Of a DNA stretch of 64,000 nt, positions 18,915-27,462 are shown one piece after another; the stretch's first letter is position 1; each line of letters starts with the position of its first letter. Source of the stretch: Amycolatopsis jiangsuensis (GTDB taxonomy: Bacteria; Actinomycetota; Actinomycetes; Mycobacteriales; Pseudonocardiaceae); the NCBI RefSeq assembly GCF_014204865.1, contig NZ_JACHMG010000001.1, positions 7,404,501 through 7,468,500 of the forward strand, given 5' to 3'. The notes under the pieces are model-generated. The model was not told the DNA's origin. It ran no database searches and was given only the letters and a program-made list of their open reading frames with translations. Both the position numbers and the translations under genes were made by a program.

Positions 18915-20651
18915 GTGCACCACCCCAAACCGCGGCGCCGCCGCACCCGGGCAGCCGCCCTGTTCGCCGGGGTCGCCGGCGCGACGATCCTGCTCGCGCC
19001 GGTGCCCGCCGCCGCCTTCGAGCCCGACGGCGGCCGCGAGGTCGTGGGCGCCGGCGCCCACGTCGACGCGATCTATCCCGAGGTCCGCGACGGGAAGCTC
19101 GCCGTCCATTCCCTGACCCCGGACGGTGTCCGGGAGCCCGAGGAGCTCGTTCTGCACGTCCCCGAGACCGACAGCTCCCACGTGAAGCTGCCCGCGGGCT
19201 TCGACTTCCTCGGCCAGGAAGGCAGCGATGCCTGGGTCACCACCGAGGCGCAGGACCAGTCGGTCGTGTGGCCGGGCTGGTCGTTCGAGGGCATCGAGCG
19301 CGGCCTGCTCAAGGGCACTGTCAAGATCGACTACACCGGCTACGGCTACGCCGGGGACGCGACCGACCCGCGGTTCGCGGTGACCCAGCCCGGCGGGTTC
19401 GACCACACGAAGGTCAGCCAGCTGTTCGTACCGGGCTCCCCTTTCACGACGGTCAGCGGCGAGGTCGGCGCGCACACGCACGCCACGTGGACCTTCACCG
19501 CGAAGGGCACCTACGACATCGCCTTCAAGGTCTCGGCGAGCCTCGCCGACGGCACCCCGGTGTCCGACGACGCCACGGTGCGCTTCCAGGTCGGCGACCT
19601 GCCCGACACTCCAGCGGACCCGGTGAAGCGGGCGGACCCGCCCGCCGGTGCTTCGCTCGACCACCTCACCGTGGTGCCGAACAAGGTGGACGGCGAGTAC
19701 TTCGTCGGCCAGACCGTGACCCTGACGGCGATGTCGCCCGCGGGCGCGACACCAGGCAGTAGCTATCGCTGGTACACCACGAAACCCGGCGGCGGCCCGG
19801 TGCCGGACGAGGAGCAGAAGACCGCGACCTACACCGACAAGCCGACCCGCGCGCTCGACGGGACCACTGTCCACGTCGAACAGGTGGGAGCGGACGGAAA
19901 GGTACTCGACAAGTCGGAGCCGCAGACCATCCGCGTCCGCGCGTTGCCGCCCACGACGACGCTGACGGTCACTCCTGACCAGGAGACCTACCCCGTCGGC
20001 GCCACCGCTTCGTTCAGCTCGGTACAGAAACCCTCGACGGCCGACGAGCACTACCACTGGTATCTGCGGAAGCCGGGTGAGGACTCCTACGAGTGGATCG
20101 AGGAGTCCCGCCTTGCCGACCAGAAGCTGCCGATCACGGCGGACCTCGACGGCGCGGAGATCACGGCGCGGCTGTTCAACGCCGACCACGCCATCCTCAG
20201 CGAGGCCGCGCCGCTGCGGATCTCCGTCTCCGGTGCGCCGGCTGCGAACCTGCGGGTGACCTCGGCGAAGCCGACGTACGCGCCGGGGGAGACCGCGAAG
20301 TTCACCGCCACCGGTGCCGCGCCGGACAGCGTCATCGACTGGTCGGTGCGCAAGAACGGCGAAAACGAGTACACCGCGCTCGACGACGGCCACGGCGCGA
20401 CGTTGAGCCGGCCGGTCGACGCCGGCTGGCAGGGCAGCCAGGTCCGCGCGGTCGTCCGTGACGGCTCGGGTGAGCAGAGCGTCGAGGCGATGGCGCCGGT
20501 CGTGCACGTCGAGGACACTCCGGCTGCGTCCGAAGAGGACACTTCGAATGGCGTGCCGGTGTGGCTCGTCGTCGGAGGCGTCGTGATCGTCGTCGTGCTG
20601 ATCGGCGGAGGGGTGTTCTTCGCCCGCTCCCGTCGGAAGAGCGACGCGTGA
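18915..20651 (+). CDS. Putative ABC transporter-associated repeat protein, membrane-anchored surface protein
   Basis: A 578-residue exported protein. A twin-Arg-like basic N-terminus and hydrophobic signal end at PAAAFE. An anchored-repeat domain follows (about 25-240) with DFLGQEGSDAWVTTEAQ, VVWPGWSFEG and HTHATWTF. After it come three Ig-like segments rich in Thr, Pro and Tyr that begin LTVVPNK, LTVTPDQ and LRVTSAK (about 250-530). A C-terminal helix with an RSRRKSDA tail anchors it. The GTG start follows GAGAGGAAAAGAG. It matches the large surface member of anchored-repeat ABC loci. It overlaps the next gene by GTGA. The Ig-like part probably holds the metal-site domain away from the membrane. 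Confidence 0.85.
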   Translation: MHHPKPRRRRTRAAALFAGVAGATILLAPVPAAAFEPDGGREVVGAGAHVDAIYPEVRDGKLAVHSLTPDGVREPEELVLHVPETDSSHVKLPAGFDFLGQEGSDAWVTTEAQDQSVVWPGWSFEGIERGLLKGTVKIDYTGYGYAGDATDPRFAVTQPGGFDHTKVSQLFVPGSPFTTVSGEVGAHTHATWTFTAKGTYDIAFKVSASLADGTPVSDDATVRFQVGDLPDTPADPVKRADPPAGASLDHLTVVPNKVDGEYFVGQTVTLTAMSPAGATPGSSYRWYTTKPGGGPVPDEEQKTATYTDKPTRALDGTTVHVEQVGADGKVLDKSEPQTIRVRALPPTTTLTVTPDQETYPVGATASFSSVQKPSTADEHYHWYLRKPGEDSYEWIEESRLADQKLPITADLDGAEITARLFNADHAILSEAAPLRISVSGAPAANLRVTSAKPTYAPGETAKFTATGAAPDSVIDWSVRKNGENEYTALDDGHGATLSRPVDAGWQGSQVRAVVRDGSGEQSVEAMAPVVHVEDTPAASEEDTSNGVPVWLVVGGVVIVVVLIGGGVFFARSRRKSDA

Positions 20652-21466
20652 CGTTCCGATCCACAGTGGATGGAGGTGCCGTCGGTGGCTCTCGCCGGCG
20701 GCACCCCGCGCTGCTGTTCGCCGCTGTGCTTCTCGGGCTTTCCGGCTGCCCGGGCGGCATCGCCGTGGCCGAAGAGGCGGGGCAGCCGGTCGAGATCCGC
20801 GACGGCCACCTCGACATCGGGCCCGCGCTCGATGACGGCCGCTGGAGCATCCGCCTCAAGGACGACTCCGCAGGCATCACGACCTGGCGGGACCCCCGGG
20901 ACGTCGTCCTCCGCGTGAGCGAGGCGGCGAAGTCCACGGTGCCCGCGGGTACCGGATACGAGTTCCTGGGCGCCGCCGGGAGCACCGTCTACCTGCTGCC
21001 GCAGACCCAGGCGCCAGGTGTGGTGTGGCTCGGATGGAATACCCGGCATCCGGGGTTGCTGGCGCAGCCACCGGAATCGGTCTCACTGTCCCTGCGGGAC
21101 ATCGAGGGACCGGGACAGCTGCACGTGTTTCTCGACTACGGCGCGTTCAGACCCCCGAAGACGGTCTGGGACAGCACAGGCCCGGTAGCCGAGCTCCCGG
21201 TAGAGTCCAATGTGCACACGCACGCCAACTGGGCGTTCAGCACGCCGGGTGAGTACCGCACTCGCTTCACGGCGAACATCACGCCGAAGGCCGGGCCGCC
21301 AGTCACGGTGTCGGCCACCGTACGCTTCCTGGTCGGCGAGGCAACCCGTCCCGCCGACAGAGGGAACTCGGCCACGACCTGGTGGGCCGCGGGTATCGGG
21401 CTGGTCGTGATCGCCGCCGCCGGCGCCGCGCTGCTCCGCATGCGATCGCGCGGAGCGACAGGCTGA
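20648..21466 (+). CDS. Actinobacterial surface-anchored repeat-domain protein, second small copy
   Basis: A 272-residue protein close to the one at 16438-17256. It has a signal segment with a possible lipobox (LSGC), one anchored-repeat domain (GHLDIGP, FLGAAGS, YLLPQ, WLGWNT, HTHANWAF), and a C-terminal helix with an Arg-containing tail. The GTG start overlaps the previous stop. It is the last gene of the metal-transport operon. If the lipobox is used, it would be held at both ends. Confidence 0.82.
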   Translation: MTFRSTVDGGAVGGSRRRHPALLFAAVLLGLSGCPGGIAVAEEAGQPVEIRDGHLDIGPALDDGRWSIRLKDDSAGITTWRDPRDVVLRVSEAAKSTVPAGTGYEFLGAAGSTVYLLPQTQAPGVVWLGWNTRHPGLLAQPPESVSLSLRDIEGPGQLHVFLDYGAFRPPKTVWDSTGPVAELPVESNVHTHANWAFSTPGEYRTRFTANITPKAGPPVTVSATVRFLVGEATRPADRGNSATTWWAAGIGLVVIAAAGAALLRMRSRGATG

Positions 21467-21545
21467 GGCAGGCGTCGGTCGTAGTCCGCCGCCGGGCGGC
21501 CTAAGGTGGGTGGGTACTCGCCAGCGCACGACATCGAGGGGCACC

Positions 21546-22214
21546 GTGGAAGGGTCAGCACGCCGCACACGCGGCGAATCGGCCGGGCTCACCCGCGAGG
21601 CCGTCGTCGCCGCGGCCGAGATCGTCGCGGAACGGTCCGGCGTGGCGAAGCTGTCCCTGCGCGCGGTGGCCGTCGAACTCGGGGTCAGCCCGACCGCGAT
21701 CTACCACCACGTCCGGGACCGGGACGAACTGCTGGACGCCGTCGCGGACGCGTTCGTGTTCCGGAAGGTGCTGCGGCGGCTTCCCGGAACAGGAACCCGG
21801 AAGACGGCACCGCTGAAGCGGGTCCGGCTGATCGCGCACCGGCTCCGCCGGGCCGGCATCGAGCATCCGGGACTGCTGTCCGCGATCGCCGGCTACATCC
21901 CCGAGAAGTCCCCTTCCGCGCAGATGGACTGCGCCGAGCTCATCATCTCGGATCTGCTCGACGCGGGAGCCGCGCCGGAGCGGGCGGTCGTGCTCTACCG
22001 AGCTGTGGTGATGCTGTGCGTGGGCGACGCGATCGCCTACGCGAACTACGCTCGCCCACGCGCGACGCCGCTCACCGATCGGCTCGAACGCCATCTGAAC
22101 ACCGAAAGGTACGCCGTGCTCCACGGCTACCTGCACCGCGCCGCGGAGCCGGAGCGTGACCAGGGCTTCGACCAGCAGCTGGACCTCGTCCTGCAGGAGC
22201 TGGCGCCGCACTGA
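21546..22214 (+). CDS. TetR family transcriptional regulator
   Basis: A 222-residue regulator. Its N-terminal helix-turn-helix reads LSLRAVAVELGVSPTAIYHH (about 37-56), followed by a helical ligand-binding half resembling the TetR C-terminal type. GTG 21546 is chosen because GAGGGG lies four bases upstream; an in-frame GTG at 21510 has no such site. It precedes the serine hydrolase gene by about 160 bp, so it may control that gene, itself, or the peptidase genes beyond. The ligand is unknown. Confidence 0.85.
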   Translation: MEGSARRTRGESAGLTREAVVAAAEIVAERSGVAKLSLRAVAVELGVSPTAIYHHVRDRDELLDAVADAFVFRKVLRRLPGTGTRKTAPLKRVRLIAHRLRRAGIEHPGLLSAIAGYIPEKSPSAQMDCAELIISDLLDAGAAPERAVVLYRAVVMLCVGDAIAYANYARPRATPLTDRLERHLNTERYAVLHGYLHRAAEPERDQGFDQQLDLVLQELAPH

Positions 22215-22275
22215 AGCCAGCCGGCCGGACCAGTCCGTTGCCGCGCGGGAAATCCCTTCACCGGTGCGACCTCTC

Positions 22276-22303
22276 TTGCCCTTTAAATTGACGGTGTTAA
22301 TAT
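22276..22303 (+). promoter_or_regulatory. Predicted promoter of the serine hydrolase gene (TTGCCC-N16-TAATAT)
   Basis: An AT-rich island in a GC-rich region. A TTGCCC -35-like box at 22276-22281 and a TAATAT -10 box at 22298-22303 lie 16 bp apart, about 70 bp upstream of the ATG. The stretch also contains TTAA-N10-TTAA, which could be a regulator site. It is the clearest promoter near the TetR gene. Confidence 0.4.
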
Positions 22304-22372
22304 GGCTCGCAACGGCCTCTCCGCACCCCGCCCGTTGCCCTGTCCTCTGTCGCCGCTATGCCGGGAGTACCC

Positions 22373-23509
22373 ATGACATTCGATGCCGAGAAGGTCCGCG
22401 ATACCGCCGCCGCGCAGATCGAGGGCGATCCGGAAGGTGGTGCCGCACTGTGCGTCGTGGTCGACGGCGTCGAGGTGGTCAACGAAGCGTGGGGGCTCGC
22501 GGACGCCGAGAAGGGCACGCCCTACACCTCGGACACGCTGCAGATCGCCCAAAGCATGGGGAAAGGTGTGGTCGGGGCGGCAGCCGCGCTCCTGATCTCG
22601 CGCGCGCAGCTCGACCCGGATGCGCGGGTGGCGTCGTACTGGCCGGAGTTCGGCACGCCGGACAAGCGGGACATCACCGTGGCGCAGCTGCTCTCGCACC
22701 AGACCGGGCTGCTCTACCTGGACGACACGATGCCGTTGACGCTCACTTCGGACCGGGAGAAGCTCGCGGCGGCACTGGTCGCGCAGGCTCCGGTGTGGAC
22801 GCCGGGCACCAGGATCGCTTACAGTCCGCAGACCATCGGCAACTACGCCGACTTCCTGTTCGAACGAGCCTCGGGTCAGGGCTTCGCCGGCCTGTTGCGG
22901 GAAATCACCGACGCGCTCGGAATCGAGATGTACGTCGGCCTGCCTCCCGCGCAGCGGCACCGGGCCTCCCGCGTGCTCGCCGCCGCGGGGGGCGCGATCG
23001 CGGAGGCGAATCTGGCCGCGATCCTCGCCGATCCGGACAGCGTGTTCGCGCGTATCGCGCGGAACATCCCGGAGACGCTGCCGGATCCGATCCCGATGGT
23101 CAACGGCGAAGCGATCTGTGACGCTTTCCTGCCCGCTGCCAACATGTTCGCCGGCACACGAGACTTCGCGCACCTCTACAGCGCGTTGAGCGGCGCCTTG
23201 CGGGGCGAGCCGTCGCCGCTCTGGTCCCGCGCCGCCGTCGAACTGGCGACGACCGAGGTGGTGCGCGGCGAGGACGCGGTGTTGTCGACCCCGACGGCGT
23301 TCGCATTGGCTTTCCAGAAACCCAGCACGACCTATCCGCTCGCGCGCAGTCCACGGGCCTTCGGCCACGGCGGAGCCGGAGGTTCGCTCGCGATGGCCGA
23401 TCCCGACGCCGGTTTCGCCTTGTGCTGGATGACCACCCGCTACGGAACGGCCGCGTTCGATCCGCGCCAGACCGCGGTCCTGGACGCCGTCTACTCGGCA
23501 CTGAACTGA
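22373..23509 (+). CDS. Serine hydrolase of the beta-lactamase / class C penicillin-binding family
   Basis: A 378-residue protein with the SxxK nucleophile motif SMGK (about 62-65), a Tyr motif YSP (about 148) and a C-terminal HGG that replaces KTG. This pattern is typical of EstB-like esterases and LACTB-type hydrolases rather than true beta-lactamases. There is no signal peptide, so it should be cytoplasmic. ATG 22373 is chosen because GGGAG lies six bases upstream; the in-frame ATG at 22358 lacks one. An S9 peptidase gene follows 29 bp later, probably in the same transcript. The substrate is unknown, probably a small ester or peptide. Confidence 0.85.
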   Translation: MTFDAEKVRDTAAAQIEGDPEGGAALCVVVDGVEVVNEAWGLADAEKGTPYTSDTLQIAQSMGKGVVGAAAALLISRAQLDPDARVASYWPEFGTPDKRDITVAQLLSHQTGLLYLDDTMPLTLTSDREKLAAALVAQAPVWTPGTRIAYSPQTIGNYADFLFERASGQGFAGLLREITDALGIEMYVGLPPAQRHRASRVLAAAGGAIAEANLAAILADPDSVFARIARNIPETLPDPIPMVNGEAICDAFLPAANMFAGTRDFAHLYSALSGALRGEPSPLWSRAAVELATTEVVRGEDAVLSTPTAFALAFQKPSTTYPLARSPRAFGHGGAGGSLAMADPDAGFALCWMTTRYGTAAFDPRQTAVLDAVYSALN

Positions 23510-23538
23510 CCGGATTCTCCGACACACGAGGGGCAGGA

Positions 23539-25587
23539 ATGACCGGACTGATCGATCCCGGCGTACGCGACCTCCGGGCCGCTGCCGAATTCACGCGGGT
23601 CGCACGCTTCTACCAGCGGTGGCACGGGCCTGCCTTCGGTGGCGTCAGCGGAGCGACGTCGCCGTCGGCTTCGCCGGACGGGCTCGCGATCGCGTTCACC
23701 GGCGAGATCCGCACCGGCCTCGAAGGACACCCCCGGTTCCGGCTGTGCCTGGCCGACGGCAACGGGATCCGGCGGCTGACCGACCCTGAGTCGCAGGTGA
23801 ACGAGCGGAATCCGCAGTACTCCCCGGACGGGCGGAGGATCGCCTTCACCTCCGACCGCGAGACCCCAGGGGTCCAGCAGCTGACGGTGGCCGATCCGGT
23901 GAGCGGGCGGCTTCGGGACACTCCGGCCGTGGACGGCACGGTCGAGTATCTCCAGTGGTCGCCCGACGGAACCAGGATCCTGCTCGGGGTGGCCGGACTC
24001 GCCGCCGACCTGGCCGGCGGTGAAGGATCGGGCAGCGTCGTCCGCGGTGATCGCGCGGAGCTTCCCGCCTGGGTCCCCGAAGTGGACTCCGGCATTTCCG
24101 GTGATCACTGGCGCGGCATCTGGATCTACGACCTCGCAAGGGACTCGGTCGAACGGGTACCGGCGACCGGGCTGAACGTGTGGGAATCGGTGTGGTGCGG
24201 GCCGGACGCGGTGCTGGCCGTGACGAGTACTTCGCCGGGCGAAGGTGCGTGGTACACAGCAGATCTGCGCCGGATCGATTTGGCAGGCGAAGCGGCCGAG
24301 CTCGTGCACGAGCCGGACGGTCAGCTGGGTTGGCCTGCGGCGAGCCCGTCCGGCCGGCGTCGCGCGGTGGTCGAGGCACGGTCATCGGACCGCTGGGTGG
24401 TCGCCGGGGACGTCGTCGTGCTGGACACGCAGCGAGGCACCACGGTGAAGATCGAAACCGGGGACGTCGACGTCACGCACCTGCAGTGGCTCGACGAGTC
24501 GAGGCTGGCGTTCCTGGGAGTGCGGGGGCTGGAGACGGTTGCGGGAGTCCACGACGCCGGAAGCGGGCAGACGACCGAGACCTGGTCGAGCACCGCCACC
24601 TGCGGTGACCGCTACCCCGTCGCGTCGTTCCTGCCGGACGGGTCCGCGGCGATGGTGCACAGCAGCTATTCGGTGTGCCCGGAGCTGGCGTGGCTTCGCG
24701 AGGGCCAGGTCGAAACCGTGGCCGGTCTCGGTCACGGGGGCGCTGATCACGTGCGCGAGGTCGCCGGCGCGGTCGAGCCGGTCCACTGGACGGCGCCGGA
24801 TGGCACCGAGATCCAGGGGCTGCTGTGCACCCCCGACGGCGAGGGACCGTTCCCGCTCGTGGTGAACGTGCACGGCGGGCCGGTCTGGGGCTGGCGGAAC
24901 CACTGGATGCTGGGCGGTGCGTACGTCCGTCTCCTCGTGAGCCGCGGCTACGCCGTGCTGCATCCGAACCCGCGCGGCAGCAGCGGGCGCGGACAGGAAT
25001 TCGCCGGAGCCGTCTTCGGCGATCCCGGCGGGGCGGACACCCAGGACTACCTGAGCGGAATCGACGCGCTGGTCGCCCGCGGCGTCGCCGACCCGGAACG
25101 CATCGGCGTGACGGGAGCGTCGTACGGCGGCTACATGGCGGCGTGGCTGATCACCCAGGACCAGCGGTTCGCCGCCGCCGTGCCGATGGCTCCGGTGACC
25201 GACTGGTATTCCCAGCACTACACGAGCAACATCCCGTTCTTCGACGAGTTGCTGCTGGCCGACGGTCCACACGGGACTGCCGGCCGGTACCGCGAACGGA
25301 GCCCGGTGACCTTCGCCGGCCGGGTACGCACGCCGACCCTGCTGATCGCCGGCACGCAGGACCGGTGCACCCCGCCCGGGCAGGCCTGGGAATTCCACCA
25401 GGCGCTGCTGCTCGCGGGCGTGCCGTCCACCTGCGTGGTCTACCCCGGCGAAGGGCACGGCGTCCGGTCCTTCCCGGCGCTGATCGACCAGGGCGCACGC
25501 CTGCTCGACTGGTTCGAGCGCTACCTGCCCGTTTCCCCGGGCATCCCGACCCCAGCCGGCCCGCCGGCGCAGCAGGAGGCACCGTGA
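23539..25587 (+). CDS. S9 family prolyl oligopeptidase / acyl-peptide hydrolase
   Basis: A 682-residue serine peptidase. The N-terminal half has WD40-like beta-propeller repeats (SASPDG, QYSPDGRRIAFTSD, QWSPDGTRILL). The C-terminal catalytic domain has the nucleophile in GASYGGY (Ser ~522), the Asp in DRCTPP and the His in EGHGV. There is no signal peptide. ATG 23539 follows GAGGGGCAGGA. Its stop overlaps the GTG of the M24 peptidase, so the two are translationally coupled and probably work together on short or proline-containing peptides. Confidence 0.93.
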   Translation: MTGLIDPGVRDLRAAAEFTRVARFYQRWHGPAFGGVSGATSPSASPDGLAIAFTGEIRTGLEGHPRFRLCLADGNGIRRLTDPESQVNERNPQYSPDGRRIAFTSDRETPGVQQLTVADPVSGRLRDTPAVDGTVEYLQWSPDGTRILLGVAGLAADLAGGEGSGSVVRGDRAELPAWVPEVDSGISGDHWRGIWIYDLARDSVERVPATGLNVWESVWCGPDAVLAVTSTSPGEGAWYTADLRRIDLAGEAAELVHEPDGQLGWPAASPSGRRRAVVEARSSDRWVVAGDVVVLDTQRGTTVKIETGDVDVTHLQWLDESRLAFLGVRGLETVAGVHDAGSGQTTETWSSTATCGDRYPVASFLPDGSAAMVHSSYSVCPELAWLREGQVETVAGLGHGGADHVREVAGAVEPVHWTAPDGTEIQGLLCTPDGEGPFPLVVNVHGGPVWGWRNHWMLGGAYVRLLVSRGYAVLHPNPRGSSGRGQEFAGAVFGDPGGADTQDYLSGIDALVARGVADPERIGVTGASYGGYMAAWLITQDQRFAAAVPMAPVTDWYSQHYTSNIPFFDELLLADGPHGTAGRYRERSPVTFAGRVRTPTLLIAGTQDRCTPPGQAWEFHQALLLAGVPSTCVVYPGEGHGVRSFPALIDQGARLLDWFERYLPVSPGIPTPAGPPAQQEAP

Positions 25588-27008
25588 CCGATCGTCTTGT
25601 CCCGCAGAAGAAGTGGAGCGACGCTGAGCTCACCGCTCTTCTCGAACGGTTCCCGGGACGCCGTCTCTCGCCGGCTCTGCTGCGCGCGATGACGCGAGGC
25701 TGGTCCGTCCCCGCGAGTGACGTCGTGGAGTGGCGCGGGGCCGCCCCACGACGAGCGCGCCGTCGCGTGCTCGCGGCGGACTTCCCCGGCGTCACGCTGG
25801 TCGTCCCGGCGGGACGACCAGCAGTGCGCACGAACGACCTTCCCTTCGCGTACCGGCCGGGGACGGACCACATGTGGCTGGCCGGGCCGACCGAACCCGG
25901 TTCGGTGCTGGTCCTCGGTCCGGACGGCGAGGAGACGCTCTACGTTGCCGAGCAGCCGGCGCTGGGGCACCCGAACGCGGTGCTCGACGTCCACGGCCCG
26001 CTCATCGAAGGTCCACTGGAGACCTGCGCGGCCACCGCAGTCCGGCTCGGTGTCGAGACCCGGCCGATCGGCGAACTCGGCAAGCGCCTCCGCGGAACCG
26101 CGGCGAAAACCGTGCGAGGCCTCGATCCGCACGTGGACGCCCTCGTGGCAGACGACGGTCGCGAGCTCGAAAAACAGCTCGCTCGACGCAGGCTGTACAA
26201 GGACGCCTACGAAATCGCGCAGCTTCGCCACACCGCGGACGTGACGGTCGAGGGTTTCGCCGCCGTAGCCAGGGCTTTGCCCGACGCGGTGCGGCACGGC
26301 CAAGCTTTCGTCGAAGGTGTGTTCGCCCAACACGCCAGAACGCACGGTCGCGGGCTCGCCTTCACCCCGATCGTCGGAAGCGGGCACCAGGCGACGATCC
26401 TGCACTGGCAACGCAACGATCAGCGGATCGGACCCGGAGACCTGCTGCTGCTGGACGCCGGCGTCGAAGGTCCCGAGCTGTACGCCTCCGACGTTGCCCG
26501 GACCATGCCCGTCTCCGGCCGGTACACATCCGCGCAGCGCGACGTCCACGACATCGTCCATGCTGCCCACCAGGCTGCGCTCGCGGCTGCGCGGCCTGGC
26601 GGCTCCTTCACTGATCCCCACCAGGCGGCGCAGCGGGTGCTGGCGGACGGCTTGCACAGCCTCGGCGTGCTGCCCCATCCCGCTTTCGACGGTCTCGCCG
26701 CGGGCGAACGCTCCTGGCGGTGGACGTTGCACGTCACCAGCCACATGCTCGGCGCCGACGTGCACGACAGCCTCGTGGTGGCCGGTGAGTACACCGCCGG
26801 CACGCTGGAGCCGGGACACGTCCTCGCGGTCGAGCCGGGCCTGTACTTCTCCCCGTTCGACGACTACGTGCCCGAACACCTGCGCGGAATCGGCGTGCGT
26901 ATCGAGGACAACGTCGTCGTCGAGGACAACGGCATCGAGGTGCTGACCGCCGCGCTTCCGACGTCCGCCACGGGCATCGAGGACTGGATCGCCGACCACG
27001 CCCGGTGA
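25584..27008 (+). CDS. M24B family aminopeptidase P / Xaa-Pro peptidase
   Basis: A 474-residue metallopeptidase with an N-terminal creatinase-like domain (about 60-200) and a pita-bread catalytic domain. The five metal ligands can be placed: Asp in LLDAGV, Asp in ASDVART, His in TSHMLGADVHD, Glu in AVEPGLY and Glu in VRIEDNV. It removes N-terminal residues preceding proline. The GTG start overlaps the S9 gene stop and follows AGCAGGAGG. Confidence 0.93.
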   Translation: MTDRLVPQKKWSDAELTALLERFPGRRLSPALLRAMTRGWSVPASDVVEWRGAAPRRARRRVLAADFPGVTLVVPAGRPAVRTNDLPFAYRPGTDHMWLAGPTEPGSVLVLGPDGEETLYVAEQPALGHPNAVLDVHGPLIEGPLETCAATAVRLGVETRPIGELGKRLRGTAAKTVRGLDPHVDALVADDGRELEKQLARRRLYKDAYEIAQLRHTADVTVEGFAAVARALPDAVRHGQAFVEGVFAQHARTHGRGLAFTPIVGSGHQATILHWQRNDQRIGPGDLLLLDAGVEGPELYASDVARTMPVSGRYTSAQRDVHDIVHAAHQAALAAARPGGSFTDPHQAAQRVLADGLHSLGVLPHPAFDGLAAGERSWRWTLHVTSHMLGADVHDSLVVAGEYTAGTLEPGHVLAVEPGLYFSPFDDYVPEHLRGIGVRIEDNVVVEDNGIEVLTAALPTSATGIEDWIADHAR

Positions 27009-27077
27009 GGCGCACAATCTCGACCCGGTCGCAGCGATCGTCCGCCAGGTACGGTCGTCGCTCGACGGGGAGGTGGC

Positions 27078-27310
27078 ATGGCGGAGGAGAGGCGGCGAAG
27101 CCCCGCTCTGGCGAATGTCGCGCGGATGGCCGGTGTGGACGCGAGCCTGGTGTCGCGGGTGCTGCGCAACGATCCGCGTGGGTTCGCGTCCGCGGAGACC
27201 CGGGAGCGGATCCACGCCGCCGCGCAGGAGGTGGCTACCGGGCGAACGCCGCCGCGCCGGGCATGCGCAGCGCGAGGACGATGACGCTGGGACCGCGGTT
27301 GCCCGGGTTT
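27078..27310 (+). pseudogene. Broken LacI family regulator (DNA-binding part only, frameshifted)
   Basis: The first frame encodes a LacI-type helix-turn-helix (ALANVARMAGVDASLVSRVL) and the start of the hinge (RIHAAAQEV), then runs out of homology. At about 27232 the homology moves to another frame, reading GYRANAAAPGMRSARTMTLG, which matches the LacI hinge GYRPNAAAR-L-T-RT--IG. Adding one G would restore the frame, so one base appears deleted. Nothing resembling the sugar-binding domain follows; about 150 bp of non-coding DNA leads to the GH92 gene. A 68-residue peptide could still be made. It was probably the local regulator of the mannosidase gene. Confidence 0.75.
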
Positions 27311-27423
27311 CCAGCCCGGTCTGCTCGGCGCGCGCACGGCCGCCCCATCGCCTTCTGCGACCGTCGGGACGCGCTGCCTCTTGCCGGAGCGGGAAGAAGG
27401 GGGCTAACGTCTTCGGTGAGCTT

Positions 27424-27439
27424 ATGACAACGATGTCAT
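27424..27439. promoter_or_regulatory. LacI-type operator palindrome ATGACAACGATGTCAT
   Basis: Perfect 6-bp arms (ATGACA / TGTCAT) around ACGA. This is very close to the TGACAACGTTGTCA type bound by many actinobacterial LacI regulators. It lies 24 bp before the GH92 start, where a bound repressor would block transcription. The adjacent LacI gene is broken, so a paralogue would have to use it now. Confidence 0.65.
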
Positions 27440-27462
27440 GGACGTGACCACGACGAGGTGAC

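Noticed and set aside
21488..21500. GCCGCC-G-GGCGGC palindrome before the TetR gene
   Set aside because: GC-only palindromes of this length are common in such DNA, and a one-base loop does not suit a terminator.
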